Below are positions 6,093 to 12,439 of a stretch of 21,771 nucleotides of DNA, piece by piece. Origin of the DNA: Nanobdellati archaeon (GTDB taxonomy: Archaea > Nanobdellota > Nanobdellia > UBA10117); the NCBI GenBank assembly GCA_018304365.1, contig JAGVWH010000001.1:1-21771 (forward strand), written 5' to 3'. The position numbers and the translations under genes were made by a program. The notes beneath the pieces were generated by a model that made no database searches, was not told the DNA's origin, and worked only from the letters and a program-made list of their open reading frames with translations. Position 1 is the first letter of the stretch. Each line of letters starts with the position of its first letter.

Positions 6093-6487
6093 TGGCGAAG
6101 GAATTCAAATACCGAGGAAAAACGCCGGAAGAGCTTCAGAAATTAAGCTTGAAAGAAATAGCTGAATTGCTTCCATCTGAAAAGAGAAGAAACATCAAGA
6201 GAGGTTTTACTCCGGTGCAGAAGAAATTTTTGGAAAAAGTCAGACAGCAAAAAGAAGGCAAAAGAAAAAGACCGATTAAAACTCACGCAAGAGATATGGT
6301 AATTTTGCCAGAAATGTTTGGATTAACACTTCACATTCATAACGGAAAAGAATTTGCCCCGTTAGAAATAAAACCGGAGATGATAGGATGGAATCTTGGC
6401 GACTTTGTAATGACAAGAAAAGATGTCAAGCACTCTGCTGCTGGAGTCGGCGCAACAAGAGGTTCCAAACATCAGTCAGTAAAGTAA
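6092..6487 (+). CDS. rps19: Small-subunit ribosomal protein uS19
   Basis: uS19 lies in the head of the 30S subunit and contacts uS13 and tRNA. The 131 residues fit archaeal uS19. Diagnostic stretches are KTHARDMVILPEMFGLTLHI and HNGKEFAPLEIKPEMIG, ending GVGATRGSKHQSVK. A GGAGG motif lies 10-14 nt before its ATG, inside uL2, and the start overlaps the uL2 stop. Confidence 0.97.
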   Translation: MAKEFKYRGKTPEELQKLSLKEIAELLPSEKRRNIKRGFTPVQKKFLEKVRQQKEGKRKRPIKTHARDMVILPEMFGLTLHIHNGKEFAPLEIKPEMIGWNLGDFVMTRKDVKHSAAGVGATRGSKHQSVK

Positions 6488-6488
6488 A

Positions 6489-7001
6489 ATGACACAATAT
6501 AGCTTTCAAGGATACGATGGAAAAACAATGACAAGAGTAGTTGGCAAAAATTTGAAAATATCTGCAAAGAAATCATACGAAGTTGCAAATTTTATACGAG
6601 GCAAGAACGTAAATGTAGCTCTAAACGATTTGAAATTAGTTGTAGAGGAAAAATTAGCAGTTCCATACAGACGTTATACTTGGAATGTCTCACATAAACG
6701 CGGTATAGGACAGGGAAAATATCCAAGAAATGTTTCAATAGCGGTTGCAAAGCTTATCGATAGTTTGAAAGCAAATGCAAAAGAAAAAGGAATGGACGAA
6801 AAGAAATTGACAATTATACATGCCGCTGTACATAAAGGTGCACGAATACAACATAATGGAAGAAATCGCGGAGTAAGAAAAAATGCTCATTTTGAATTAG
6901 TTGCAAAAGAAATTGAAAAGAAAAAGAAAGACGACAAGAAAATCGTAGCAGAGAAGCCTGAAACTAATTTAAAAGTTAACACAGGAGCGAAGTCACAATG
7001 A
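6489..7001 (+). CDS. rpl22: Large-subunit ribosomal protein uL22 with a shared repeat tail
   Basis: uL22 spans the large subunit and lines the exit tunnel with a long hairpin. Archaeal motifs include KISAKKSYEVANFIRGKNV and KGARIQHNGRNRGVRKNAHF. The core ends near residue 145. The tail, about 146-170 (KKIVAE then KPETNLKVNTGAKSQ), is Lys-rich, unlike the folded core, and nearly repeats a stretch of the eL32 tail at both DNA and protein level. The TGA at 6999 overlaps the ATG of a mini-ORF that fills part of the gap to uS3. Confidence 0.96.
   Translation: MTQYSFQGYDGKTMTRVVGKNLKISAKKSYEVANFIRGKNVNVALNDLKLVVEEKLAVPYRRYTWNVSHKRGIGQGKYPRNVSIAVAKLIDSLKANAKEKGMDEKKLTIIHAAVHKGARIQHNGRNRGVRKNAHFELVAKEIEKKKKDDKKIVAEKPETNLKVNTGAKSQ
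6960..6984 (+). repeat. Dispersed 25-nt repeat, copy in uL22 tail
   Basis: It starts GAAACTAATTTA and ends AAGTTAACACAG. It is identical to 12959-12983 in the eL32 gene except one base, in the same reading phase, encoding ETNL[KE]VNT. An adjacent module, KK[IV]VAE (6936-6953), is also shared but in the opposite order. Confidence 0.7.
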
Positions 7002-7030
7002 TAGATCAAAAGCAGGAGGCAGCAGATTAG
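6998..7030 (+). CDS. Mini-ORF (10 aa) between uL22 and uS3
   Basis: The ATG overlaps the uL22 stop (ATGA) and reads MIDQKQEAAD to a TAG at 7028. GGAG lies upstream at 6983-6986. It may be a coupling or leader peptide controlling uS3 or may not be translated. Its start, CAATG-R-TAGATCAAAA, matches the mini-ORF after uL5. Confidence 0.3.
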   Translation: MIDQKQEAAD

Positions 7031-7043
7031 TTTTTGCTAATCT
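7024..7043 (+). promoter_or_regulatory. Hairpin before uS3
   Basis: AGATTAG pairs with CTAATCT around a TTTTTG loop. It spans the mini-ORF stop and separates a GGAGG motif (7014-7018) from the uS3 ATG at 7056. Folding would shorten the effective distance from about 37 to 17 nt. Confidence 0.5.
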
Positions 7044-7055
7044 CGTATTGGTACA

Positions 7056-8072
7056 ATGATAGAACGAGAATTTATCAAAGAGAAAACAAAGTATCTCAAA
7101 ATAAAAGAATACATTGATTCGGTAATAGGCAGCGCAGCTGGAGTAGGCAAAATAATTGTCGAGAAAACTCCGCTCGGCGAAAAAATACTTGTGTATGCAG
7201 TACGTCCTGGATTGATAATTGGACGCGGTGGAACTATGATCCAAGAACTTACAGTAACGTTGAGAAATAAATTCAAATTGGATAATCCGCAGATAGAAGT
7301 TACAGAACTTGAGAATCCAAATTTGAGCGCAGCAGTAATGTCAAAGAAAGTTGCAGCGGATTTGGAAAGATTTGGTTCGTCTAGATTCAAAGCAATTGGC
7401 TATAGGACATTAATGCAGATAATGAAATCAGGCGCGCTTGGAGCTGAAATTATGATTAGCGGAAGAGGCGTACCTGGTGCAAGAGCTCATTCGTGGAGAT
7501 TTCCAGCAGGCCATATGAAGAAGAGCGGACAAGTTGCACTGGAACAAATTGATCACGTTAAGACAGGTGCAAATTTACGTTCCGGAACTGTTGGCATACA
7601 AGTACGAATAATGCATCCAGATATTTATCAGCCAGATATAATCAAAATTATTGAAGGTGTTCATATTCCTGAAGAAGTACAAAAAGAAATAGATATGCTT
7701 GAAGCAGAAGAGCAAAAGGCTCAGAAACTATTATTAAAAAATACTGAACCAAAGCCAAAGAAGAAAAAAGCTGAAGCAACAGATCAAATTGTAACAGAGA
7801 TCCAAGAAGTTAAACCCGAGCTTGGAAGCTCTCAGCAGGGCTCAGCGAACAAAAGTTCGCTTGGGAAACCAAAGAAAAGAGCAAAGCCCAAGCTAAGCGA
7901 AGCTGAGCTGGGCCCAGCGAAACAAGATGTTTCGCTTGGGAAATCTGATACAGATTCAGAAAAGACAAATACTATTTCTCAAGATGAAGTAAGCGAAGAA
8001 CCAAATGAGAATGCAACACAGGAGGCTAATAATGAAGAAGTCATTCAAGATACTGAAAAATCTGGGCAGTAA
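7056..8072 (+). CDS. rps3: Small-subunit ribosomal protein uS3 with a long repeat-bearing tail
   Basis: uS3 sits at the mRNA entry channel. The core, about residues 1-210, has the archaeal start MIEREFIKEKTKYLKIKEYI, a KH domain with LIIGRGG (53-59), and SGRGVPGARAHSWRFPAGHM. Total length is 338; archaeal uS3 is usually ~210-260, so the tail of ~120 residues is long. The tail holds two in-frame copies of a palindromic DNA element (residues 254-271 and 278-296) and modules shared with eL32 (VTEIQE.KPE, KPKL..A), then an acidic end (EEPNENATQEANNEEVIQ). The last 41 nt overlap uL29. There is no frame break, so the tail is presumably translated. Confidence 0.96.
   Translation: MIEREFIKEKTKYLKIKEYIDSVIGSAAGVGKIIVEKTPLGEKILVYAVRPGLIIGRGGTMIQELTVTLRNKFKLDNPQIEVTELENPNLSAAVMSKKVAADLERFGSSRFKAIGYRTLMQIMKSGALGAEIMISGRGVPGARAHSWRFPAGHMKKSGQVALEQIDHVKTGANLRSGTVGIQVRIMHPDIYQPDIIKIIEGVHIPEEVQKEIDMLEAEEQKAQKLLLKNTEPKPKKKKAEATDQIVTEIQEVKPELGSSQQGSANKSSLGKPKKRAKPKLSEAELGPAKQDVSLGKSDTDSEKTNTISQDEVSEEPNENATQEANNEEVIQDTEKSGQ
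7815..7943. repeat. Two tandem palindromic elements inside rps3
   Basis: Copy 1 (7815-7868) and copy 2 (7887-7943) both run CCC.AGCT...GGGC.CAGCGAA, loop, TTCGCTTGGGAAA, separated by 18 nt (period 72). Each folds: CAGCGAAC-AAAA-GTTCGCTTG in copy 1; AGCGAAAC-AAGAT-GTTTCGCT in copy 2. The outer CCC[AG]AGC can pair with GCTTGGG. Stem length differs between copies but pairing is kept, and copy 2 is longer by 3 nt, so the frame is preserved. Copy 1 also contains GAGCTT-GG-AAGCTC. Confidence 0.75.
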
Positions 8073-8250
8073 AGAACGAAAAGCAATGCTTGAGGATACA
8101 TATAAAGAACTAATCAAGTTGCGAGCGCAAAGAGCAGTAGGTTCTGCTATTGAAAGTCCAGGAAAAATCAAAGCTCTTAGAAGAGCAATTGCACGTATAC
8201 TTATGTTAGACGCCGCAATAAAGCCGGCTGAAAAGGGAGGTCAGAAGTAA
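8032..8250 (+). CDS. rpl29: Large-subunit ribosomal protein uL29
   Basis: uL29 is a small helical protein beside the tunnel exit, partnering uL23. The ATG at 8032 is chosen over 8005 because GGAGG (8021-8025) precedes it, giving 72 residues, the normal archaeal length. The helical hairpin is visible: LGSKERKAMLEDTYKELIKL, then SPGKIKALRRAIARILML. The gene overlaps the uS3 tail by 41 nt. Confidence 0.93.
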   Translation: MKKSFKILKNLGSKERKAMLEDTYKELIKLRAQRAVGSAIESPGKIKALRRAIARILMLDAAIKPAEKGGQK

Positions 8251-8255
8251 AAAGA

Positions 8256-8573
8256 ATGTCAGAGATATGCGCTGTTTGCGGATTACCTAAGGACATTTGT
8301 GTATGTTCAGATATCTCAAAAGAAGGCCAAAAAATAGTTGTCAAAATGGATAAAAGAAAATACGGAAGTCCAACAACTGTTATCGAAGGTCTTGAAGCAC
8401 GAGATGAAGAAATAAAAGCTGTCGCGAAAAAACTCAAGGAAAAACTTGCGTGCGGTGGAACATATAAACCAAAGGAGAAAACAATCGAACTGCAAGGCGA
8501 TCACAGAAGAAAAGTCAAAGAGTTGCTTGTTCAATTGGGTTTCGAATCGGAAAGTATTGAGGTACTCCAATAA
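8256..8573 (+). CDS. Translation initiation factor aIF1 (SUI1)
   Basis: aIF1 helps the small subunit select the start codon. The 105-residue protein has an N-terminal Cys cluster (C5, C8, C15, C17; CAVCGLPKDICVC), as in archaeal aIF1, followed by the SUI1 fold: RKYGSPTTVIEGLEAR, KLKEKLACGGTYK and IELQGDHRRKVKELLVQLGF. Its position between uL29 and Rpp29 is the standard archaeal order. Confidence 0.95.
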   Translation: MSEICAVCGLPKDICVCSDISKEGQKIVVKMDKRKYGSPTTVIEGLEARDEEIKAVAKKLKEKLACGGTYKPKEKTIELQGDHRRKVKELLVQLGFESESIEVLQ

Positions 8574-8852
8574 ATGATAACGCCAAATAATGTGGTTCGC
8601 CACGAACTAATTGGTCTCGCTATAAAGATAACCAGCGCGAAGAACAAAAGCAATGTTGGTTTGGAAGGTAAGATAGTAGATGAAACCTACAAGACGTTCG
8701 TGATTGAAACTCGCAAAGGCGAAAAAAGAGTCTTCAAAGAACATACAACTTTGACAATAACTCTGCCCGACAAGAAAAAAGTCGAGGTGGAAGGAAATAT
8801 ACTCGTTGCGCGTCCGTGGGACCGCATCAAGAAAAAGTTACCGAAATTTTAA
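8574..8852 (+). CDS. rnp1: RNase P protein component 1 (Rpp29/Pop4)
   Basis: Rpp29 pairs with Rpp21 and binds the specificity domain of RNase P RNA, which trims tRNA 5' leaders. The 92-residue protein shows the Sm-like barrel: [38 protein letters not shown], then [20 protein letters not shown] and the final [13 protein letters not shown] motif ([13 protein letters not shown]). It starts immediately after the aIF1 stop. A hairpin spans its stop codon. Confidence 0.95.
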   Translation: MITPNNVVRHELIGLAIKITSAKNKSNVGLEGKIVDETYKTFVIETRKGEKRVFKEHTTLTITLPDKKKVEVEGNILVARPWDRIKKKLPKF

Positions 8853-8858
8853 TTTCGG
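8841..8858 (+). promoter_or_regulatory. Hairpin across the rnp1 stop, before uS17
   Basis: CCGAAATT, TT, AATTTCGG is a perfect 8-bp stem that includes the TAA of rnp1 and ends beside GGAG (8857-8860). It may tune reinitiation at uS17. Confidence 0.4.
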
Positions 8859-8880
8859 AGCAAAAGTGGTGAAACAAAAA

Positions 8881-9186
8881 ATGAAAACAAAACAAAAAAT
8901 ATTTTACAAAGGCGGGAAGCCAATATATCTACGCGGAAGAGTCTTCGAAGGAACTGTAGTTTCTGATAAAATGCAGAATACCGTAACAGTTGAATGGCCT
9001 CGAATTGCGTTTATTCAAAAATATGAGCGTTACGAAAAGAAACGCTCACAGGTTCACGCTCATAATCCTCCAGAAATAAATGCAAAAGTTGGAGATAAAG
9101 TAAAAATAGCTGAATGCAGGCAAATTGCAAAAACTGTTTCATTTGTTGTAATAGAAAAGAGAGAAAATACAGGAGATTCAAAATGA
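8881..9186 (+). CDS. rps17: Small-subunit ribosomal protein uS17
   Basis: uS17 is a primary 16S rRNA-binding protein with an OB fold. The ATG at 8881 follows GGTGA at the usual spacing and gives 101 residues. Longer in-frame starts (GTG 8866 or 8869) are possible; extension into rnp1 is unlikely. Conserved parts are [35 protein letters not shown] and [20 protein letters not shown]. Its stop overlaps the uL14 ATG. Confidence 0.94.
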   Translation: MKTKQKIFYKGGKPIYLRGRVFEGTVVSDKMQNTVTVEWPRIAFIQKYERYEKKRSQVHAHNPPEINAKVGDKVKIAECRQIAKTVSFVVIEKRENTGDSK

Positions 9187-9587
9187 AAGATGTAAAGGCA
9201 CACGTAAGTAAATCGTTACCTATAGGCGCTAATGTAGTAGGTGCAGACAATGGCGGAGCTAAAATAATGAGAATAATTTCCGTTAAGGGTTTCAAGGGAC
9301 GAACAAGAAAATTAATGGCGGCAGGAGTTTCGGATAGAATAAAAGCAACTGTAATTTCCGGAAAGCCGGATATGGTGCACAAACTTGTTGACGCAGTAAT
9401 AGTTAGACAAAAGAAAGAATTCGAAAGACCAAATGGAACGAAAGTAAAATTCGAAGACAATGCAGCCATAGTTTTGAAAGATCCAAAACTCGGACTGCCA
9501 AAAGGTACTTTGATCAAAGGACCAATTGCTAAGGAGGTTGCAGTGCGATGGCCGGCAGTGGCGAAAATTGCAACTAGTATTTTGTAA
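9183..9587 (+). CDS. rpl14: Large-subunit ribosomal protein uL14
   Basis: uL14 lies at the subunit interface. The start at 9183 (ATGA overlap with uS17) gives 134 residues beginning [20 protein letters not shown]; an upstream start at 9114 lies inside uS17 and is not used. Motifs: [40 protein letters not shown] and [20 protein letters not shown]. The stop overlaps the uL24 ATG (TAATG). Confidence 0.96.
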   Translation: MKDVKAHVSKSLPIGANVVGADNGGAKIMRIISVKGFKGRTRKLMAAGVSDRIKATVISGKPDMVHKLVDAVIVRQKKEFERPNGTKVKFEDNAAIVLKDPKLGLPKGTLIKGPIAKEVAVRWPAVAKIATSIL

Positions 9588-9970
9588 TGAAAAAAGATTG
9601 GAATAAAACCTGGAATTCAAGTACGCAACCGAGAAAACAGCGCAAGTTTAGACATAATGCTCCTATTCACATAAGACGAAAGTTGATGGCAAGCACGTTG
9701 TCAAAAGAATTGAGAATAAAATACAAGCGAAGAAGTTTTCCAGTACGAGTTGGAGACAAAGTAAAGGTATTGAGAGGACAATTCAAAGGAAAATTAAGTG
9801 AGATTGACAAAGTCGATGCACAAAATTACAGAATTTATCTAAAAGATGTTCATTTGAAAAAACAGGGCGGACAGGCGCCGATAAAATACCCGCTGTCACC
9901 TTCAAAAGTTCAACTGATAACTTTAAATTTGGATGATAAGCTCCGAATTAGGAAATTGGAGAAGAAATAA
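9587..9970 (+). CDS. rpl24: Large-subunit ribosomal protein uL24
   Basis: uL24 is an assembly initiator with a KOW domain. The 127-residue protein has archaeal features: the basic N-terminus (PRKQRKFRHNAPIHIRRKLM), then LRIKYKRRSFPVRVGDKVKV followed by LRGQFKGKLSEIDKVD (KOW, about residues 50-75) and the C-terminal PSKVQLITLNLDD. It is followed directly by eS4. Confidence 0.96.
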   Translation: MKKDWNKTWNSSTQPRKQRKFRHNAPIHIRRKLMASTLSKELRIKYKRRSFPVRVGDKVKVLRGQFKGKLSEIDKVDAQNYRIYLKDVHLKKQGGQAPIKYPLSPSKVQLITLNLDDKLRIRKLEKK

Positions 9971-10681
9971 ATGGCAAAATACAAACACATGTCGCGATTA
10001 GCAGCACCGAGAACGTGGCCAGTAAAGAGAAAAGGAGTAAAATGGATAGCGGCGCCTGTTCCTGGCGCTCACAAACGTGAATTATCTATTCCCTTAGTAG
10101 TATGTTTGAGAGAATTAATCCAAATAGCTAAAACAACAAAAGACATTAAAAAACTTTTAAATGCTAAGGAGATTATTGTTAATGGCAGACCAATAAGAGA
10201 TATAAAATTCTCTGTAGGAATTTTCGATGTTATATCCGTTCCAAAAGCAGGTAAGAATTACAGATTAGTTATGAACGTAATTGGCAAATTAAATTTCATA
10301 GAAATTTCAAAAGATGAAGCCAAATTCATCATAGCAAAAGTTGTCGGTAAAACTACATTAAAAAAAGCAAAGCCACAATTGAATTTGAGTAACGGTTGGA
10401 ATATTTTATCAAATGAAAAATACAGCATAGGTGATGTTCTTTTTGTTGATGTATTGACAAGAAAGCCAATCAAACACATTACATTCGCAAATAGTAAATT
10501 AGCATATGTTGTTGGTGGAAAACACCCAGGTGTATTCGCGAAAATAAAAGAAACAAAAGAAATTGGTGAACTTAAGAAACGTAAAATAGCAGTAATGAAG
10601 AGCGACGGCGATACTTGGGAAACTGATGCAAATCAATTATTTGTTATCGGAGATAAGGAGGCAGAAATCAAATTACAATGA
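9971..10681 (+). CDS. rps4e: Small-subunit ribosomal protein eS4
   Basis: eS4 occurs only in archaea and eukaryotes. The 236-residue protein shows the order S4-like RNA-binding region, central eS4 domain and KOW domain. Visible stretches: HMSRLAAPRTWPVKRKGVKW, LNAKEIIVNGRPIRDIKFSV, GIFDVISVPKAGKNYRLVMN, then VVGGKHPGVFAKIKE. Its location between uL24 and uL5 is the archaeal arrangement. The stop overlaps the uL5 start by ATGA. Confidence 0.97.
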   Translation: MAKYKHMSRLAAPRTWPVKRKGVKWIAAPVPGAHKRELSIPLVVCLRELIQIAKTTKDIKKLLNAKEIIVNGRPIRDIKFSVGIFDVISVPKAGKNYRLVMNVIGKLNFIEISKDEAKFIIAKVVGKTTLKKAKPQLNLSNGWNILSNEKYSIGDVLFVDVLTRKPIKHITFANSKLAYVVGGKHPGVFAKIKETKEIGELKKRKIAVMKSDGDTWETDANQLFVIGDKEAEIKLQ

Positions 10682-11223
10682 ATGCAGTTACAACTACTAT
10701 GAATAAAAATAGAGAAATATTACTCGAAAAAGTAACATTAAACATAGGTGCAGGTACAGAAACAGCAGATGTTGACAAAGCTATCGCACTTCTTAATACT
10801 ATATCTGGAATGAAAGCAGTTCAGGCAAAAGCAAGAAGAAGAATAGCAAATTTCAAAATCAGACCAGGTCTTCCAATAGGAAGTGTAGTTACATTGCGCG
10901 GAACAAAAGCAAGAGAAATACTTCAAAGATTATTGAGAGCAGTTGAAAATAAAATAAAAGAAGAAAGTTTCACACAAAATGGATTCTCATTCGGTATCAA
11001 GGAATATATCGATATTCCAGAAGTTAAGTACGACCCAAAGATTGGAATTATTGGACTTCACGTAAATGTAGCATTGGCAAGATGCGGGTACAGAGTTAAA
11101 AGACGAAAAATACGAAATGCAAAAATTGGTTCAAAGCACGAAATATCTGCAAAAGAAAGCGCCGAGTGGGCACAAAAAGAACTTGGAATTTCGTTTAAGG
11201 TCGAGGAGGAACAGCAATGGTAG
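10678..11223 (+). CDS. rpl5: Large-subunit ribosomal protein uL5
   Basis: uL5 binds 5S rRNA and contacts the small-subunit head. It has 181 residues, with EKVTLNIGAGTETADVDKAI near the N-terminus, then RRRIANFKIRPGLPIGSVVT and IPEVKYDPKIGIIGLHVNVA. The ATG at 10678 is coupled to eS4; a second ATG at 10699 would fit the usual archaeal N-terminus equally well. It ends with TAG, one of few TAG stops here. GGAGG near its end (11204-11208) serves the overlapping mini-ORF. Confidence 0.96.
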   Translation: MNAVTTTMNKNREILLEKVTLNIGAGTETADVDKAIALLNTISGMKAVQAKARRRIANFKIRPGLPIGSVVTLRGTKAREILQRLLRAVENKIKEESFTQNGFSFGIKEYIDIPEVKYDPKIGIIGLHVNVALARCGYRVKRRKIRNAKIGSKHEISAKESAEWAQKELGISFKVEEEQQW

Positions 11224-11294
11224 ATCAAAATTTAATGACAGAAAATGCAAATTTTGCTGACCATTTTGGTTGTACGAGGTTTGAAAAATGGTGA
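11217..11294 (+). CDS. Mini-ORF (25 aa) bridging uL5 and uS14
   Basis: The ATG lies inside the last uL5 codons and is preceded by GGAGG at 11204-11208 with good spacing. It reads MVDQNLMTENANFADHFGCT then RFEKW and its TGA overlaps the uS14 start (ATGGTGA), so it touches both genes. An inverted repeat, CAAAATTT (11226-11233) with AAATTTTG (11249-11256), lies inside. The peptide is not recognised. The exact fit suggests a translated coupling peptide; coincidence is possible in so short an ORF. Confidence 0.45.
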   Translation: MVDQNLMTENANFADHFGCTRFEKW

Positions 11295-11509
11295 AGCGTC
11301 CTGCAATAGAAAAAATTAATGTGAGTAAAACAAAACGTGCAAGATTCAAACGCCACAATATACCAAAGCCTCGCAAGTATGGACACGGATTGAGCATTTG
11401 CCAAAGATGCGGCGGAACTCGAAGAATGATTAAGAAATATGGATTGAATATTTGCGGAAGATGCTTCAGGGAGGTTGCTAAGGAACTTGGTTTCCGAAAG
11501 CTAAGATAA
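11288..11509 (+). CDS. rps14: Small-subunit ribosomal protein uS14 (zinc-binding type)
   Basis: uS14 is in the 30S head. The 73-residue protein has a complete zinc site, C38-x2-C41 and C56-x2-C59 (CQRCGG and CGRCF), and the typical end FREVAKELGFRKLR. The N-terminal ~20 residues (MVKRPAIEKINVSKTKRARF) extend beyond the common ~52-55 residue archaeal form. GAGG lies upstream at 11275-11278. It follows the mini-ORF by a 7-nt overlap. Confidence 0.96.
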   Translation: MVKRPAIEKINVSKTKRARFKRHNIPKPRKYGHGLSICQRCGGTRRMIKKYGLNICGRCFREVAKELGFRKLR

Positions 11510-11510
11510 A

Positions 11511-11900
11511 ATGTTACAAGATGTATTAGCAGGTATATTATCTCAGATTAAAAATGCCGAGATGAAAAGAAAAACAGAACTAGTTGCAAAGCCAACATCT
11601 AAATTAGCTCTTAATATATTAGATATACTGAAGAAAGAAGGTTACATAGCTTCTTACGAATATAAAGATGATAAGAGAGGTGGAATTATAACTATACAAT
11701 TGAACGGTCATATAAATAACATAGGTGTAGTAAAACCGCGCTATTCATTGAAACTCGACGAATTCGAAAAGTTTGAAAAAAGATATTTGCCAGCAAAAGA
11801 TTTTGGTAGACTCATAATTTCAACTTCCAGCGGACTTATTACACACACGGAAGCAAAAGAAAAGAAAAAAGGAGGCGTGTTGGTCGCATATGTTTACTAA
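11511..11900 (+). CDS. rps8: Small-subunit ribosomal protein uS8
   Basis: uS8 binds the central domain of 16S rRNA. The 129 residues match archaeal uS8: LQDVLAGILSQIKNAEMKRK at the start, KKEGYIASYEYKDDKRGGII in the middle and the conserved end LIISTSSGLITHTEAKEKKK then GGVLVAYVY. The last 11 nt overlap uL6. Confidence 0.96.
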   Translation: MLQDVLAGILSQIKNAEMKRKTELVAKPTSKLALNILDILKKEGYIASYEYKDDKRGGIITIQLNGHINNIGVVKPRYSLKLDEFEKFEKRYLPAKDFGRLIISTSSGLITHTEAKEKKKGGVLVAYVY

Positions 11901-12438
11901 ATTGAAGAGCTATACATTTGAAGTACCTCAAGGCATCACAGTAGAAAAGCAAGGCTTGGATATAATTGTCAAGTCCGCAAAAATAGAACTTAAGAGAGAG
12001 TTTAATAAATTTGTAGCATTGAAACAAGAAAATAATTTACTTAGTGTTAGCGCCGCTAATAAAACAGCAGACTCGCGAATGTTAGCAGGAACTTTTGCAA
12101 GTCATATAAAAAATATGATAGCTGGAGTGCAGAAGCCTTACGTTTACAAACTTAAAGTAATAGGAACACATTTCCCAATTACGGTCAATCAACAGGGAGA
12201 AGAAATGCAAATCCAGAATTTCCTTGGCGAAAAAAAGCCGAGAAAAGTCAAACTCATAAAAGAAGTTACAGTAAAAATCCAAGGAGATATAGTAACTGTT
12301 GAGTCAGCAGATGTAGAAAAAGCAGGTATGATCGCATCAAGAATAGAACAGGCAACAAGAGTAAGAAGAAAAGATAGGAGGACGTTCCAAGACGGCATTT
12401 ACATAATAGAAAAAGCCGGGGAACCAATATTAAAATAA
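11890..12438 (+). CDS. rpl6: Large-subunit ribosomal protein uL6
   Basis: uL6 sits near the GTPase-associated centre. The 182-residue protein has the duplicated uL6 fold; conserved parts are GTFASHIKNMIAGVQKPYVY, KVIGTHFPI and, at the end, RIEQATRVRRKDRRTFQDGI followed by YIIEKAGEP. Start at 11890 inside uS8 is the standard N-terminus (MFTKLKSYTFEVPQGITVEK is close to archaeal homologues). Confidence 0.96.
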   Translation: MFTKLKSYTFEVPQGITVEKQGLDIIVKSAKIELKREFNKFVALKQENNLLSVSAANKTADSRMLAGTFASHIKNMIAGVQKPYVYKLKVIGTHFPITVNQQGEEMQIQNFLGEKKPRKVKLIKEVTVKIQGDIVTVESADVEKAGMIASRIEQATRVRRKDRRTFQDGIYIIEKAGEPILK

Positions 12439-12439
12439 A

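Noticed and set aside
9011-9517. 168-codon open frame antisense to uS17 and uL14
   Set aside because: Lies opposite two secure ribosomal genes, has no start context and no family resemblance.
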